Assembly: GCA_017469625.1 (NCBI GenBank)
Contig: JAFUGA010000018.1
Coordinates: 124,001-188,000 of the forward strand
Origin: Bacteroidales bacterium
GTDB lineage: Bacteria; Bacteroidota; Bacteroidia; Bacteroidales; P3
Length of the DNA: 64,000 nucleotides
Direction of reading: 5' to 3'
In this document: positions 1 through 8,775 of the stretch, piece after piece
Position numbering within the stretch: the stretch's first letter is position 1
Layout: each line of letters starts with the position of its first letter
Program-made: the position numbers and the translations under genes
The notes under the pieces: model-generated
The model's database searches: none
Told to the model about the DNA's origin: nothing
What the model saw: the letters and a program-made list of their open reading frames with translations, nothing else

Positions 1-598
1 TCCAAAGGAAATCTCCACTTTGTATAAACATCTTAGCCATTTGTAAATCAGGCTTTTCAGTGAAAAGTTTTACCTTTTTTATATCATTATCTTTTGGTAT
101 AAAATCTCCTTTATCGTACTGAATGTATCCGTAACCTGTATTAGGATAAGACGGTTTTATTCCCAAAGTAACCAAAACATCATTCTCCTTTGTTATTTCA
201 AGGGCCTTAGATACTATCCTTATAAACTCTTTTTCGTTAAGTATTACGTGGTCAGATGGTGCTACAATAATGTTTGCATCTGGGTTCTTACTCATTATCT
301 TAAAGTTAGCGTAAGTAATACATGGTGCTGTGTTTCTACGAGCAGGTTCGGTTATTATATTCTCCTCGTCTATACCACTTAACTGTTGCAGTACCAAGTC
401 TTTATACACATTATTTGTTACTATGTATATATTACTCTCGGGACAAATCTTTTTGAACCTTTCATATGTCATCTGTATCAAAGATTGTCCTATACCCAAC
501 ACGTCCAAAAACTGTTTTGGTTTGGATATACGACTCATAGGCCAAAACCTACTGCCTACACCCCCTGCCATTATTATGCAATAATTGTTTTTATTCAT
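1..598 (-). CDS. manC: Mannose-1-phosphate guanylyltransferase, partial (C-terminal part beyond left edge)
   Basis: Translating the minus strand from the ATG at 598 gives an open frame of about 199 residues that runs off the left edge. It begins MNKNNYCIIMAGGVGSRFWP, the nucleotide-binding start of the NTP-transferase family (GGxGxRxWP). The sequences EPARRNTAPC and APSDHVI follow; both are hallmarks of GDP-mannose pyrophosphorylases. The known reaction is mannose-1-P + GTP to GDP-mannose, feeding capsule, O-antigen or glycoprotein sugars. A Bacteroidota -7 box lies about 57 bp upstream. The C-terminal part and any fused isomerase domain cannot be seen. The family call is secure; substrate specificity is taken from the family. 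Confidence 0.9.
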   Translation of the reverse strand, partial: MNKNNYCIIMAGGVGSRFWPMSRISKPKQFLDVLGIGQSLIQMTYERFKKICPESNIYIVTNNVYKDLVLQQLSGIDEENIITEPARRNTAPCITYANFKIMSKNPDANIIVAPSDHVILNEKEFIRIVSKALEITKENDVLVTLGIKPSYPNTGYGYIQYDKGDFIPKDNDIKKVKLFTEKPDLQMAKMFIQSGDFLW

Positions 599-654
599 TA
601 TATGTTATAATGTTGTTTAATTAAACAAATATTTACCCATCGTTTTTCAACCTA

Positions 655-662
655 CAAAGTTA
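655..662 (-). promoter_or_regulatory. Promoter -7 box for manC
   Basis: The plus strand reads CAAAGTTA, so the minus strand carries TAACTTTG, which matches the Bacteroidota -7 consensus TAnnTTTG. It sits 57 bp upstream of the manC ATG. No -33 TTTG at 19-21 bp is visible, so the call rests on the -7 box and position. Confidence 0.5.
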
Positions 663-808
663 GTAAATTTATTTCAAACCCTATATATTTTTACTACAAA
701 AAATAAAATATCTACTCATTTTTAGATAGATATAAAACCAAAAGTTTAAAACAAGATAATCTACTTTCATAAATTGTTGTTTAATGATTTTGTAGCAAAT
801 TTTTATAT

Positions 809-1013
809 AGTTAATATTTTAATAATCAGCATAGTTACAAGATTTACCTAAAGTACTACTTGAGGTAAACCGTATAAATAATTGTATTACAATAATTAAA
901 GTATATTTTAAAAAGTTAATAATTTAATAATCAGAATAGTTACGAGGTTTACTTAAAGTACTACTTGAGGTAACACTTGTAACTTATTCTATTACAATAA
1001 TTAAACATATTTT
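809..1013. repeat. Two-copy tandem duplication, about 100 bp per copy, each with an internal dyad
   Basis: Copy 1 (about 809-908) and copy 2 (about 914-1013) align with a 105-bp offset and roughly ten substitutions. Both start AGTTAATA and end in ATTACAATAATTAAA. Each contains a near-palindrome, TACCTAAAG-(5 nt)-CTTGAGGTA in copy 1 and TACTTAAAG-(5 nt)-CTTGAGGTA in copy 2. Neither copy carries a convincing ORF. The region lies between divergent genes (manC and the operon starting at 1497), so it could be a duplicated regulatory site or a remnant of a small element. Confidence 0.75.
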
Positions 1014-1042
1014 TTCTAAATAAAAGATTTTGACTATAATTA

Positions 1043-1193
1043 TAAAACAAGAATTTACTCTAACGAAACAAAGTTTTAATTTCATAGAACTTTGTTTTAA
1101 TTTTCTATCTCTTCGTTTTAGAATTCTCTTTCTTTGTTTCGTGAGCGTAAAACTTCGTTTTATTTTCACAAAACAAAGTTTTATTTCGGTAGA
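1043..1193. repeat. 21-bp tandem repeat array, locus 1 (degenerate)
   Basis: Degenerate 21-bp units built on the core TAAAACAAAG and its complement CTTTGTTTTA, in both orientations. Interspersed blocks are TCTATCTCTTCG, TTCATAGAACTTTG and TTTCGTGAGCG. The same units recur at six other places in the window. Short frames read through the array on both strands and encode basic heptads (KQRKRIL, KRRDRKL). They lack promoters or signal sequences, and I take them to be by-products of the 21-bp period. Confidence 0.85.
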
Positions 1194-1294
1194 GAAAAAA
1201 ATAACTTATTTTTCATTTAAACTTCTACAAAATCAACACCTTACTATCTCACCACAAAAAAAATTTCAACAAAAAACGTAACCTTAAAGACGAA

Positions 1295-1345
1295 AAAAAC
1301 GTACCAAACAAACATTGCTTTGTGCAGTTTGTTTGGTACGTTTTT
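1295..1345. other. Perfect 19-bp inverted repeat (hairpin) between divergent genes
   Basis: Left arm 1295-1313 (AAAAACGTACCAAACAAAC) and right arm 1327-1345 are exact reverse complements, separated by 13 nt. The arms end in A/T runs, so it looks like a bidirectional intrinsic terminator. No recognised gene ends nearby on either strand: manC starts at 598 going left and the next gene starts at 1497 going right. It may end an unrecognised transcript from 660-1290, or act as a protein-binding or attenuator structure. Confidence 0.6.
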
Positions 1346-1468
1346 CAGTCAAAGGTTAAAATTGAAAAACAGTGTGAAATTTCTGTGTCAATACAATTTA
1401 CCTCATCAAAAACTTTCAGTAAAAAACTCTATAAAAAACATCTTTACTATTTTTTGAAATAAATTTAT

Positions 1469-1476
1469 TATCTTTG
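1469..1476 (+). promoter_or_regulatory. Promoter -7 box for the 1497-mutL transcript
   Basis: TATCTTTG followed by C, 21 bp upstream of the ATG at 1497, matches TAnnTTTG. No good -33 match was found at 19-21 bp. Confidence 0.6.
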
Positions 1477-1496
1477 CAAAAAAATAAATACTTATT

Positions 1497-1766
1497 ATGG
1501 CACTATTTCAATATAAAAGACCAAGACAATTTGAATACAAACCAAGGTTTTACGACCCTAAAAAAGAACAACTTGAGCAATTGAAAGCCAAGTACGGAGA
1601 AAACCAAGGCGAAGACTATAGCAGAAAAATAAATTTCCGCAAAGTTTTTGAACAACAGAAAGCAGAGAAAATAAAATCTCCTATATCTTCTTCTAAGATA
1701 ATACTTTACGCTTGTATTGTTGTAATATTGATATATGTTATAATAATTGTGTTAGAAAAATTTTAA
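1497..1766 (+). CDS. Small conserved-type membrane protein upstream of mutL
   Basis: An 89-residue protein. The N-terminal half is basic, polar and aromatic (FQYKRPRQFEYKPRFYDPKKEQ). It is followed by a charged stretch and a single C-terminal transmembrane helix (about residues 66-86), giving a tail-anchored layout. Similar small proteins are common in Bacteroidota genomes and are sometimes annotated as riboflavin synthase subunit beta, a name nothing in the sequence supports. It lies 14 bp upstream of mutL and is probably co-transcribed from the -7 box just upstream. The function is unknown. Confidence 0.75.
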   Translation: MALFQYKRPRQFEYKPRFYDPKKEQLEQLKAKYGENQGEDYSRKINFRKVFEQQKAEKIKSPISSSKIILYACIVVILIYVIIIVLEKF

Positions 1767-1780
1767 CTCTTTAGAACACT

Positions 1781-3550
1781 ATGTCTATAAATATTCTTCC
1801 ACCTATAGTTGCAAACCAGATAGCAGCAGGAGAGGTTGTCAATCGTCCCGCTTCTGTAGTCAAAGAACTTATGGAAAACTCCATAGATGCAGGTGCAGAC
1901 AATATTTCTTTGATAATAGAAAACGCTGGCAGACAACTTGTTCAGGTTACTGATAATGGTTGTGGAATGAATGAAGAGGACTGTAAAAAATGTTTTCTTG
2001 CTCATGCTACAAGCAAGATTTCAAAGGTAGAGGATTTGCACAACCTTTATACCATGGGGTTTAGAGGTGAAGCCTTAGCCTCTATTGCAGCCATAGCACA
2101 GGTAGAGTTGAAATCAAAAAGAGAAGACGAGGATTTAGGAACCAAAGTTATCATAGAGGGCGGACAGGAAAAAGAAACTTCGCCTATTTCTTGCAAAAAA
2201 GGAACAGATATTAAGGTAAAAAATATCTTTTTCAACGTACCTGCTCGCCGTAACTTTCTGAAAAGCGACCAAGTAGAACTTTCGCACATAACAAACGAAT
2301 TTCTAAGAATAGCCATAATACACAACGATATTTCTTTTTCTTTTTACAACAGTGGCAAGGTTGTTTATAAATTGGAAAAAGCAAGTTTTAAAAAAAGGAT
2401 TGTAGATATTTTCGGCGATAGTTTCAACAAAAATCTTCTGCCTGTAGAAGAGAATGTGGATATAGTAAAGGTTAAGGGTTTTGTTTCTTCGGCTTCGCTT
2501 ACCAGAAAGAACAAAAACGAACAGTATTTCTTTGTAAATAAAAGGTTTATGAAAAATTCTTATCTTGCAAACGCTGTAGAAAGAGCATATCAAGGGCTTT
2601 TGCAAGAAAAGAACTTTCCTTTGTTTTTCATCTCTTTGGAGGTAGAACCAAAGAACATAGACGTAAATATACACCCTACCAAAACAGAGATTAAGTTCTT
2701 GGACGACAAACTTATATATTCTGTATTGTATGCCACAGTAAGAAAATCTTTGGGACAAACTCTAAACTCCAATTTGGATTTTACTGAAAAAGATATAGTC
2801 TTTCCTGCAAAACAGAACAAAAATTTCTCGTATCAACCAAATATTTCTTTCAACAAGTCTTACAATCCTTTTGCAAATGGTTTTCAAAACGATGATTTCT
2901 CCACACCTTCTTTTAACGACAACTCTCTTAGTCAGACAGAGATAACCTTTTCAAAAGAAGGAATAAAGCAAGAGAAGACAGAGGATAATTTTGATGCTTT
3001 TCAGTTTCTGAATAAGTATATTGTAGTGAAAATGCAAGGCTCTATACTTATCATAGACCAACACAGAGCATCTAAAAATATTATTTATCATAAACTATCT
3101 TTGCAGGAGGATTTAGAGATAGTTTCTCAAAGACTTTTAATGCCTATAAACATAAAATTTTCTCCTACAGACAACTATAAAGTGCTTGATAATAAGGAGA
3201 GATTGGAAAGTTTGGGTATAGAATTGAGTTACAAGAATGATGGTAGTTTTGATGTTGTATCTATGCCTGTCGGACTTTCTGGTGAGAATATTTCAAAAAC
3301 CATAGAGGAATACATATATTCTTATGATACAGAGATAGAAAACCAAGAGGAAAAACAGAGATACAACCTTTCTATTGCAGAAAGACTGGCTATAAAATAC
3401 GATGTAATTTTAAACAAAGAAGAAATTATACACCTAATAGCAGAATTGTTTAAATTACCTGCTTTAGAAACTTTGCCAAATGGAGATAAGGTTATACTAA
3501 AAGTAGATGAAAATTATTTAAACCTAATGTTTTTGAAAAAAAATTCTTAA
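1781..3550 (+). CDS. mutL: DNA mismatch repair protein MutL
   Basis: A 589-residue GHKL ATPase that couples MutS mismatch recognition to strand removal. The N-terminal ATPase motifs are all present: ENSIDAGA (about 31-38), TDNGCGM (about 56-62), GFRGEALASI (about 93-102) and the transducer NVPARRNFLKS (about 153-163). The C-terminal dimerisation domain is present, but the endonuclease motifs are not. DQHAxxExxxxE is replaced by DQHRASKNIIYHKL, the ACKxAIK position reads ERLAIK, and the CPxGRP position reads LPNGDK. Strand incision by this protein is therefore doubtful, although related Bacteroidales may share this. The start ATG follows the upstream small gene by 14 bp. Confidence 0.95.
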   Translation: MSINILPPIVANQIAAGEVVNRPASVVKELMENSIDAGADNISLIIENAGRQLVQVTDNGCGMNEEDCKKCFLAHATSKISKVEDLHNLYTMGFRGEALASIAAIAQVELKSKREDEDLGTKVIIEGGQEKETSPISCKKGTDIKVKNIFFNVPARRNFLKSDQVELSHITNEFLRIAIIHNDISFSFYNSGKVVYKLEKASFKKRIVDIFGDSFNKNLLPVEENVDIVKVKGFVSSASLTRKNKNEQYFFVNKRFMKNSYLANAVERAYQGLLQEKNFPLFFISLEVEPKNIDVNIHPTKTEIKFLDDKLIYSVLYATVRKSLGQTLNSNLDFTEKDIVFPAKQNKNFSYQPNISFNKSYNPFANGFQNDDFSTPSFNDNSLSQTEITFSKEGIKQEKTEDNFDAFQFLNKYIVVKMQGSILIIDQHRASKNIIYHKLSLQEDLEIVSQRLLMPINIKFSPTDNYKVLDNKERLESLGIELSYKNDGSFDVVSMPVGLSGENISKTIEEYIYSYDTEIENQEEKQRYNLSIAERLAIKYDVILNKEEIIHLIAELFKLPALETLPNGDKVILKVDENYLNLMFLKKNS

Positions 3551-3555
3551 TTTTG
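3548..3555 (+). promoter_or_regulatory. Promoter -7 box overlapping the mutL stop codon
   Basis: TAATTTTG followed by C overlaps the mutL TAA (3548-3550) and lies 30 bp upstream of the rhomboid ATG. It matches TAnnTTTG and suggests separate expression of the rhomboid/Usp genes. Confidence 0.5.
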
Positions 3556-3584
3556 CAATCATAAATAAAACATAAATAAAGAAA

Positions 3585-4280
3585 ATGTACGATAATAATT
3601 ATTCCCCACAAAGATTTCAGTTATTGCCTCCTGTTTGCAAACATTTGTTAATTATAAATACTTTGTTGTTTCTGCTTTCTTATGTATTGCAGATGAGAGG
3701 TATAAGATTGGACAATGTATTTGGATTACACTTTTTTGCAAGCGACAATTTCCATATTTGGCAGTTGGTAACTTATTCTTTATTTCACGCAAATTTTTCT
3801 CATCTTTTCTTTAATATGTTTGCCATTTGGATGTTTGGTTACACGTTGGAAAACATCTGGGGTAGCAAAAGATTTATAATATACATAGTTGTAGCCTGTT
3901 TAGGTGCTGCTTTAATGCAGGAATTGACCTATTGGTTTATGTATTCCGACCTTTTGACTGACAAATATAGCGGAGTAAATATTGGCAATGGTCATATAGT
4001 GGAGAACAAAGCCTTTCTTAATACTCTAAACACTATAGGTGCTTCTGGTATATGCTTTGGTTTATTGGCAGTTTTTGGTCTTATGTTTCCAAATACATAC
4101 GTTTATTTCTATTTCCTTATACCTATAAAAACAAAATGGTTTGTTTTGGGTTATATGACCATAGAATTGTTCAACGGTGTTGTAGGTACATCTGACGGAG
4201 TAGCACATTTTGCTCACCTTGGTGGTGCTTTGGCTGGTTTGTTATTGGTTCTGTATTGGAGAAAACGTATAAGATACTAA
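3585..4280 (+). CDS. Rhomboid family intramembrane serine protease
   Basis: A 231-residue, six-helix membrane protein. Rhomboids cut substrate transmembrane segments inside the bilayer with a Ser-His dyad. The nucleophile motif GASG is at 152-155 (Ser154), and the catalytic histidine lies in the AHLGG motif (His211). The conserved HxxxN of helix 2 is at His73-Asn77 (HANFSHLFFN). Length and topology fit the basic bacterial six-TM rhomboid. It sits directly after mutL and 10 bp before the Usp-like gene. The substrate is unknown. Confidence 0.93.
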   Translation: MYDNNYSPQRFQLLPPVCKHLLIINTLLFLLSYVLQMRGIRLDNVFGLHFFASDNFHIWQLVTYSLFHANFSHLFFNMFAIWMFGYTLENIWGSKRFIIYIVVACLGAALMQELTYWFMYSDLLTDKYSGVNIGNGHIVENKAFLNTLNTIGASGICFGLLAVFGLMFPNTYVYFYFLIPIKTKWFVLGYMTIELFNGVVGTSDGVAHFAHLGGALAGLLLVLYWRKRIRY

Positions 4281-4290
4281 GAGAATTTCT

Positions 4291-5148
4291 ATGCGTCATT
4301 ACAAAAAAGGAGAATACAGGGACCAATTCATCATTGCGTATATTACGGATTTGGATAATTGCGATGATGTGGTAAAATGGAGTGAGAAATTGGCACTTAT
4401 GCTGAATAAGGGTATAATTCTTCTGCATATTTCAGACCCACAATATACTCCCCTTTCCACCTCTGAGGCAGAAGTAAAATTAAAGAAAATTAACGAGAAA
4501 ATAAACATACCTCTCTCCCACTCTTATGCTGCTGTAAAGGGAAAGACAAAGGATATAATCCATTCTGTAGGAGATTTGCTTAACGGAGTAGTAATAGTAT
4601 CTAAGGTTCTAAACTCAAAAAACGATAATAACAAAACATCTCCTTTGAGTGTAAAAAGCATACTTAAAAATTTCTCTACAAGTCGTTTGGCTTATTTTGT
4701 TTTTAGCAGTGAATACACTGAACAGAATTTTGAAGAAGTAATACTAAGTATGAACGCTCTGAAAGAATCCAAAGAAAAAGTTTTGTGGGCTTCTTATTTT
4801 GGCAGATTTTCTCACAGTAGGATAAATATCTTTTACCATAGATACAAAGACGAATATTTGCAAAAACAACTAAACCTCAACATTGGTTTTTGCAGAAAGA
4901 TGTTTAAAAACTTTAAGATTGAAACTCTGAATGTACATATTTTAAACAGAAAGAAAAACATTGACCTCCAAGCTATAGAATATGCAGAAGAGAAAGAGAA
5001 AAATCTTTGTATCTTTCAGACAACAAACAACAAAAGCATAGTGGATTTTCTTTTTGGTTCTTCTGAAGAAAAAGTACTAAAAACCATGCAAAAAGTCCCT
5101 GTTTTGTTTCTAAATCAGAGAGATGATATTTTCGTAATGTGCGAATAG
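4291..5148 (+). CDS. Usp-like (universal stress protein fold) protein, divergent
   Basis: A 285-residue soluble protein with no signal peptide. The first half resembles a Usp alpha/beta domain: IIAYITDLDNCDDVVKWSEKLA, then GIILLHISDP, then a VKGKTKDIIHSVGD helix. The second half looks like a second degenerate copy ending VPVLFLNQRDD, the usual last beta strand of Usp proteins. The canonical ATP-binding GxxGxxxxxxxxGS/T signature is not recognisable, so nucleotide binding is doubtful. It follows the rhomboid gene by 10 bp and probably shares its transcript. The family call is moderate and the function unknown. Confidence 0.6.
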   Translation: MRHYKKGEYRDQFIIAYITDLDNCDDVVKWSEKLALMLNKGIILLHISDPQYTPLSTSEAEVKLKKINEKINIPLSHSYAAVKGKTKDIIHSVGDLLNGVVIVSKVLNSKNDNNKTSPLSVKSILKNFSTSRLAYFVFSSEYTEQNFEEVILSMNALKESKEKVLWASYFGRFSHSRINIFYHRYKDEYLQKQLNLNIGFCRKMFKNFKIETLNVHILNRKKNIDLQAIEYAEEKEKNLCIFQTTNNKSIVDFLFGSSEEKVLKTMQKVPVLFLNQRDDIFVMCE

Positions 5149-5154
5149 TATATA

Positions 5155-5310
5155 ATGAACCTTATTGCCATACTTATAGTTATTTACCTTGTATTTCGTA
5201 TATGCACAAGTTATGTTTTTCCTAAAATAAGTCATTGGAGACTAAACCGTTTTAAAGAGAAATTCAAGGAAGACAATCCCCATATTTTCAAAGATAAAAC
5301 AGATTTATAA
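5155..5310 (+). CDS. Very small membrane protein
   Basis: ATG at 5155 to TAA at 5310 encodes 51 residues: one N-terminal hydrophobic helix (NLIAILIVIYLVFRI) followed by a basic, polar tail (HWRLNRFKEKFKEDNP). It starts 6 bp after the Usp-like gene, which supports a real operon member. It resembles small single-pass Bacteroidota proteins of the DUF4834 type, but that assignment is from general appearance only. Confidence 0.55.
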   Translation: MNLIAILIVIYLVFRICTSYVFPKISHWRLNRFKEKFKEDNPHIFKDKTDL

Positions 5311-5374
5311 AGAAAATAACAACGTTTTGTTGATTATTAGGTATTATTTCAGTCATCAAGTGTAATATTTTTTG

Positions 5375-5382
5375 TAAATTTG
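5375..5382 (+). promoter_or_regulatory. Promoter -7 box for clpC
   Basis: TAAATTTG followed by CA, 33 bp upstream of the ATG at 5416, matches TAnnTTTG. No heat-shock operator (CIRCE or CtsR type) was seen nearby. Confidence 0.55.
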
Positions 5383-5415
5383 CACAATTATTAACAATAT
5401 ACTTTTTGAAATTTA

Positions 5416-7965
5416 ATGAATAATAACTATACAAACAATGCTCAGAAAGCGTTGGAAAATAGTGCAAACGAATCCTCAAGAATGAAATGCTCTTTCATAG
5501 AGACAGGTCATATTGTTTTGGGTATTCTTAGAATTCCTTCCTGCACTGCATATCAGATTATAAATGATTTTGTACCAAATATTACATCTTTCAAAGCAGA
5601 AGTAGAACAAGCCATAAAAAACAACAACCCTTCTGTAGTTTCTATTGGTAATTCTAATATGCCATTTTCAAGCGATGCTACAGGAGTACTTATGCTTGGA
5701 AGACTTGCAGCCAGAGATACTATGTCTTCGGCTATGGGTACTATACATCTGCTTATGGGTATAACCAAACTAAAAAGGTCTTCTGTAAAAGACTTACTTG
5801 CTTTCTATGGAATAGACTACAACACTGTAAGACAGTATTATATAAAGAACATTTCTCAAGAAGAAAATAAAAAGAACACTCCATCTATAAACAGCGAGAT
5901 AAACTTTATATTCCCTATGGCGAACATAGGAGGAGATAGCAGTGAAGATAGAGAGTATAATACACCGAAGAAAAACAGCAAAAGAAACAGCAAAGACAAC
6001 GATAACGAAATCCATTACTTAGAAAGTTTTGGCAAAAATCTTTCATTGGCTGCACAAAGAGGAGATTTAGACCCTGTAGTTGGTAGAGAAAAAGAGATGG
6101 AAAGAGTTATACAAATCCTAAGCAGAAGAAAGAAAAACAACCCTGTACTTGTGGGTGAAGCAGGTGTAGGTAAGAGTGCTATAGCAGAAGGTATCGCTAT
6201 AAAGATAGCAAACAAAGATGTACCATATACAATAGCAGATAAGGTTATATATGCTTTGGATTTGGCCTCTATAGTGGCTGGAACAAAATACAGGGGACAG
6301 TTTGAAGAAAGACTTAAAGGCCTTATAACAGAGATACAGAAAAATCCTAATATAATAGTTTTCATAGACGAAATACATACCATAGTAGGAGCAGGAAGTG
6401 CAGAAGGTTCTTTAGATGCTTCTAATATTTTAAAGCCTGCACTTGCAAGAGGTGAAATACAGTGTTTAGGTGCTACAACTTTAGAAGAGTACAGAAAACA
6501 TTTTGAAACCGATAAAGCTTTGGAAAGGCGTTTTCAGAAAGTACTTATAGAGCCTGAAAGCATAAATGAAAGCATAGAGATACTTCATAATATAAAGAGT
6601 AGATACGAGGAATTTCACAAAATAAAATATACAGATGCTGCTATAGAAGCTTGTGTAAAACTTACAGATAGATATGTCAGCGATAAGTTTCTACCAGACA
6701 AAGCCATAGATGCTTTGGACGAAGCAGGAGCAAGAGCCCATGTAAAAGGAGTTCAGATACCTAAAGAATTGTCTGAAATAGAACAACAGATGCAACAAAC
6801 TCGCTTGGAGCAGAAAAAATACGAAGAAACTCAACAATACGAACAGGCAAACATCTTTAAAAACAAATATGAAGCCTTAAAAGATGCCTACAACACTAAA
6901 AAAGAAAAATGGGAAGAGGACTTAAAGAATAACCCTATAATTGTAGATGAACAAGATATAGCAAACGTTATCTCTTCTATGACAGGTGTTGCTGTGGATA
7001 AGGTTTCAAAAGACGAAACAAAGAAACTGTTGGATATAGAGAAAATTCTTAAAAACAAGATAATAGGACAAGACGATGCTATAGAGAAGATAGCAAAAGC
7101 AGTAAAACGTTCTCGTACAGGACTGAAAGACCCTAACAGACCTATAGGCTCATTTATCTTTGTAGGTCCTACAGGTGTAGGAAAAACTTTCTTAGCCAAA
7201 TCTTTAGCAGAATATCTCTTTGATTCGGATAAAAATCTCATAAGAATAGATATGAGTGAATACATGGAGAAATATTCGGTTTCAAGACTTATAGGTTCCC
7301 CTCCGGGATATGTAGGCTATGATGAAGGAGGTCAATTGACAGAAAAAGTAAGACAACACCCATATTCTATTATACTTTTTGACGAAATAGAAAAGGCACA
7401 TAAGGACGTATTCAATATTATGCTACAAATACTTGATGAGGGTCATATTACAGACTCTCAGGGTAAGAAAGTAGATTTTAAGAATACTATTATAATAATG
7501 ACTTCTAACGTTGGTTCTCGTACTTTGCAAGATTTTGGAACAGGAGTAGGTTTTGCTACAAGAAATATGAACGAGAACATAAACGAAATTCGACAAGGAG
7601 TTATTGACAAAGAAATACAAAAGACTTTTGCACCTGAATTTCTAAACAGGATAGACGATATTATCTTCTTCTCTGCTCTTACTGAAGAGAATTTGTTGAA
7701 GATAATAGATATAGAATTGAGTTATTTGCAAAAGAGAATAAAAGAAATAGGTTACACTCTAAATGTTTCTTTGGGGGCAAAACAGTATTTACTTGACCTT
7801 GACAGAAAGAAAGAATTTGGTGCAAGACCTATAAAGAGGACTATTCAAAAGGAAATAGAAGACCCATTGTCTGATTTACTTTTAAGTAACCACGAAGACA
7901 AAAAACAAATAGATGTAAAAGTAAGCAACGGAAAGGATAAAAAACTAAAAATAGAACTAAACTAA
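5416..7965 (+). CDS. clpC: ATP-dependent Clp protease ATP-binding subunit ClpC
   Basis: An 849-residue Hsp100 unfoldase with two AAA+ modules, which feeds substrates to the ClpP peptidase. An N-terminal Clp repeat domain (about 1-145) is followed by a low-complexity Asn/Lys/Ser linker. The first Walker A is GEAGVGKS (247-254), with IVFIDEIHT as its Walker B. The middle coiled coil is short (EQQMQQTRLEQKKYEETQQYEQ), as in ClpC and unlike the long ClpB propeller. The second Walker A is GPTGVGKT (about 584-591). A GVGF tripeptide loop near residue 711 matches the ClpP-docking loop, supporting ClpC over ClpB. It has its own promoter-like box upstream. Confidence 0.93.
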   Translation: MNNNYTNNAQKALENSANESSRMKCSFIETGHIVLGILRIPSCTAYQIINDFVPNITSFKAEVEQAIKNNNPSVVSIGNSNMPFSSDATGVLMLGRLAARDTMSSAMGTIHLLMGITKLKRSSVKDLLAFYGIDYNTVRQYYIKNISQEENKKNTPSINSEINFIFPMANIGGDSSEDREYNTPKKNSKRNSKDNDNEIHYLESFGKNLSLAAQRGDLDPVVGREKEMERVIQILSRRKKNNPVLVGEAGVGKSAIAEGIAIKIANKDVPYTIADKVIYALDLASIVAGTKYRGQFEERLKGLITEIQKNPNIIVFIDEIHTIVGAGSAEGSLDASNILKPALARGEIQCLGATTLEEYRKHFETDKALERRFQKVLIEPESINESIEILHNIKSRYEEFHKIKYTDAAIEACVKLTDRYVSDKFLPDKAIDALDEAGARAHVKGVQIPKELSEIEQQMQQTRLEQKKYEETQQYEQANIFKNKYEALKDAYNTKKEKWEEDLKNNPIIVDEQDIANVISSMTGVAVDKVSKDETKKLLDIEKILKNKIIGQDDAIEKIAKAVKRSRTGLKDPNRPIGSFIFVGPTGVGKTFLAKSLAEYLFDSDKNLIRIDMSEYMEKYSVSRLIGSPPGYVGYDEGGQLTEKVRQHPYSIILFDEIEKAHKDVFNIMLQILDEGHITDSQGKKVDFKNTIIIMTSNVGSRTLQDFGTGVGFATRNMNENINEIRQGVIDKEIQKTFAPEFLNRIDDIIFFSALTEENLLKIIDIELSYLQKRIKEIGYTLNVSLGAKQYLLDLDRKKEFGARPIKRTIQKEIEDPLSDLLLSNHEDKKQIDVKVSNGKDKKLKIELN

Positions 7966-8010
7966 ATAGTTGCATAACATAAATAGGTATAATAAAACAA
8001 ATAGTGTAAG

Positions 8011-8760
8011 GTGAATAGTATTAAGAATTTTATAACTGAATTCGGAAGATACCTTCTGTTGATGAAAGAGGCTTTCAAATCTCCTCAGAATTGGAGAGTC
8101 TTTTATAGGAAAGTTGTGTTTGAGATGAAGGCTTTGGGTATAGATTCTATAACTATAGTATTATTCATTAGTATATTCATAGGGGCAGCCATTGTTATAC
8201 AAATCATACTTAACATGGACAGTCCTTTGTATCCTAAATGGATATATGGTTTTGCATCAAGAAAGGCTATAATACTTGAACTTGCTCCTACTATTATCTC
8301 TCTTATTTTAGCAGGAAAATGTGCTTCAAGAATAGCCTCTGAAATAGGAACTCAAAGAATAACAGAACAGATAGACGCTTTGGAAGTTATGGGAGTAAAT
8401 ACTGCCTCTTATCTTATACTTCCAAAGGTTATGGCTTGCGTTTTGTTCTTCCCTTTACTTATGATTATGAGTATATTTTCTGCTATAATAGGTGGAGGAC
8501 TTGGAGGTGTGAGTACAGGTGCTATGACTGTATTTCAGTATATAGAGGGTTTAAGATTGGAATTTAGTAGTATGGAAATAGTCTATGCTTTAGTAAAAGC
8601 GACTATAAATGCTATAATTATTTCTACTATTGCTTGTTATAGAGGTTATACTATAAAAGGTGGAAGTGTGGAAGTAGGACAAGAATCTACAAAGGCTATA
8701 GTACAAAGTAGTATAGTTATAATGATATTTAATATTTTGATTACAAGTTTGTTCAATTAA
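8011..8760 (+). CDS. mlaE: MlaE-like ABC transporter permease (phospholipid transport)
   Basis: A 249-residue inner membrane permease of the MlaE/YrbE family, which moves phospholipids between inner and outer membrane to keep the outer membrane asymmetric. It has several hydrophobic helices and the family stretch LELAPTIISLILAGKCASRIASEIGT, followed by EQIDALEVMGVN. The GTG at 8011 gives an N-terminus (NSIKNFITEFGRYLLLM) that fits the family better than any later ATG. It lies 15 bp before mlaF. The MlaD (MCE) subunit is not in the window. Confidence 0.92.
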   Translation: MNSIKNFITEFGRYLLLMKEAFKSPQNWRVFYRKVVFEMKALGIDSITIVLFISIFIGAAIVIQIILNMDSPLYPKWIYGFASRKAIILELAPTIISLILAGKCASRIASEIGTQRITEQIDALEVMGVNTASYLILPKVMACVLFFPLLMIMSIFSAIIGGGLGGVSTGAMTVFQYIEGLRLEFSSMEIVYALVKATINAIIISTIACYRGYTIKGGSVEVGQESTKAIVQSSIVIMIFNILITSLFN

Positions 8761-8775
8761 AAAATTGGAGAAATT

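Noticed and set aside
984-1281. Short ORFs on both strands through repeat array 1 (and similar ones at 42043-42291 and 48453-48758)
   Set aside because: They exist because the 21-bp period keeps any frame open. They have no signal, no promoter and no sequence other than the repeated heptads.
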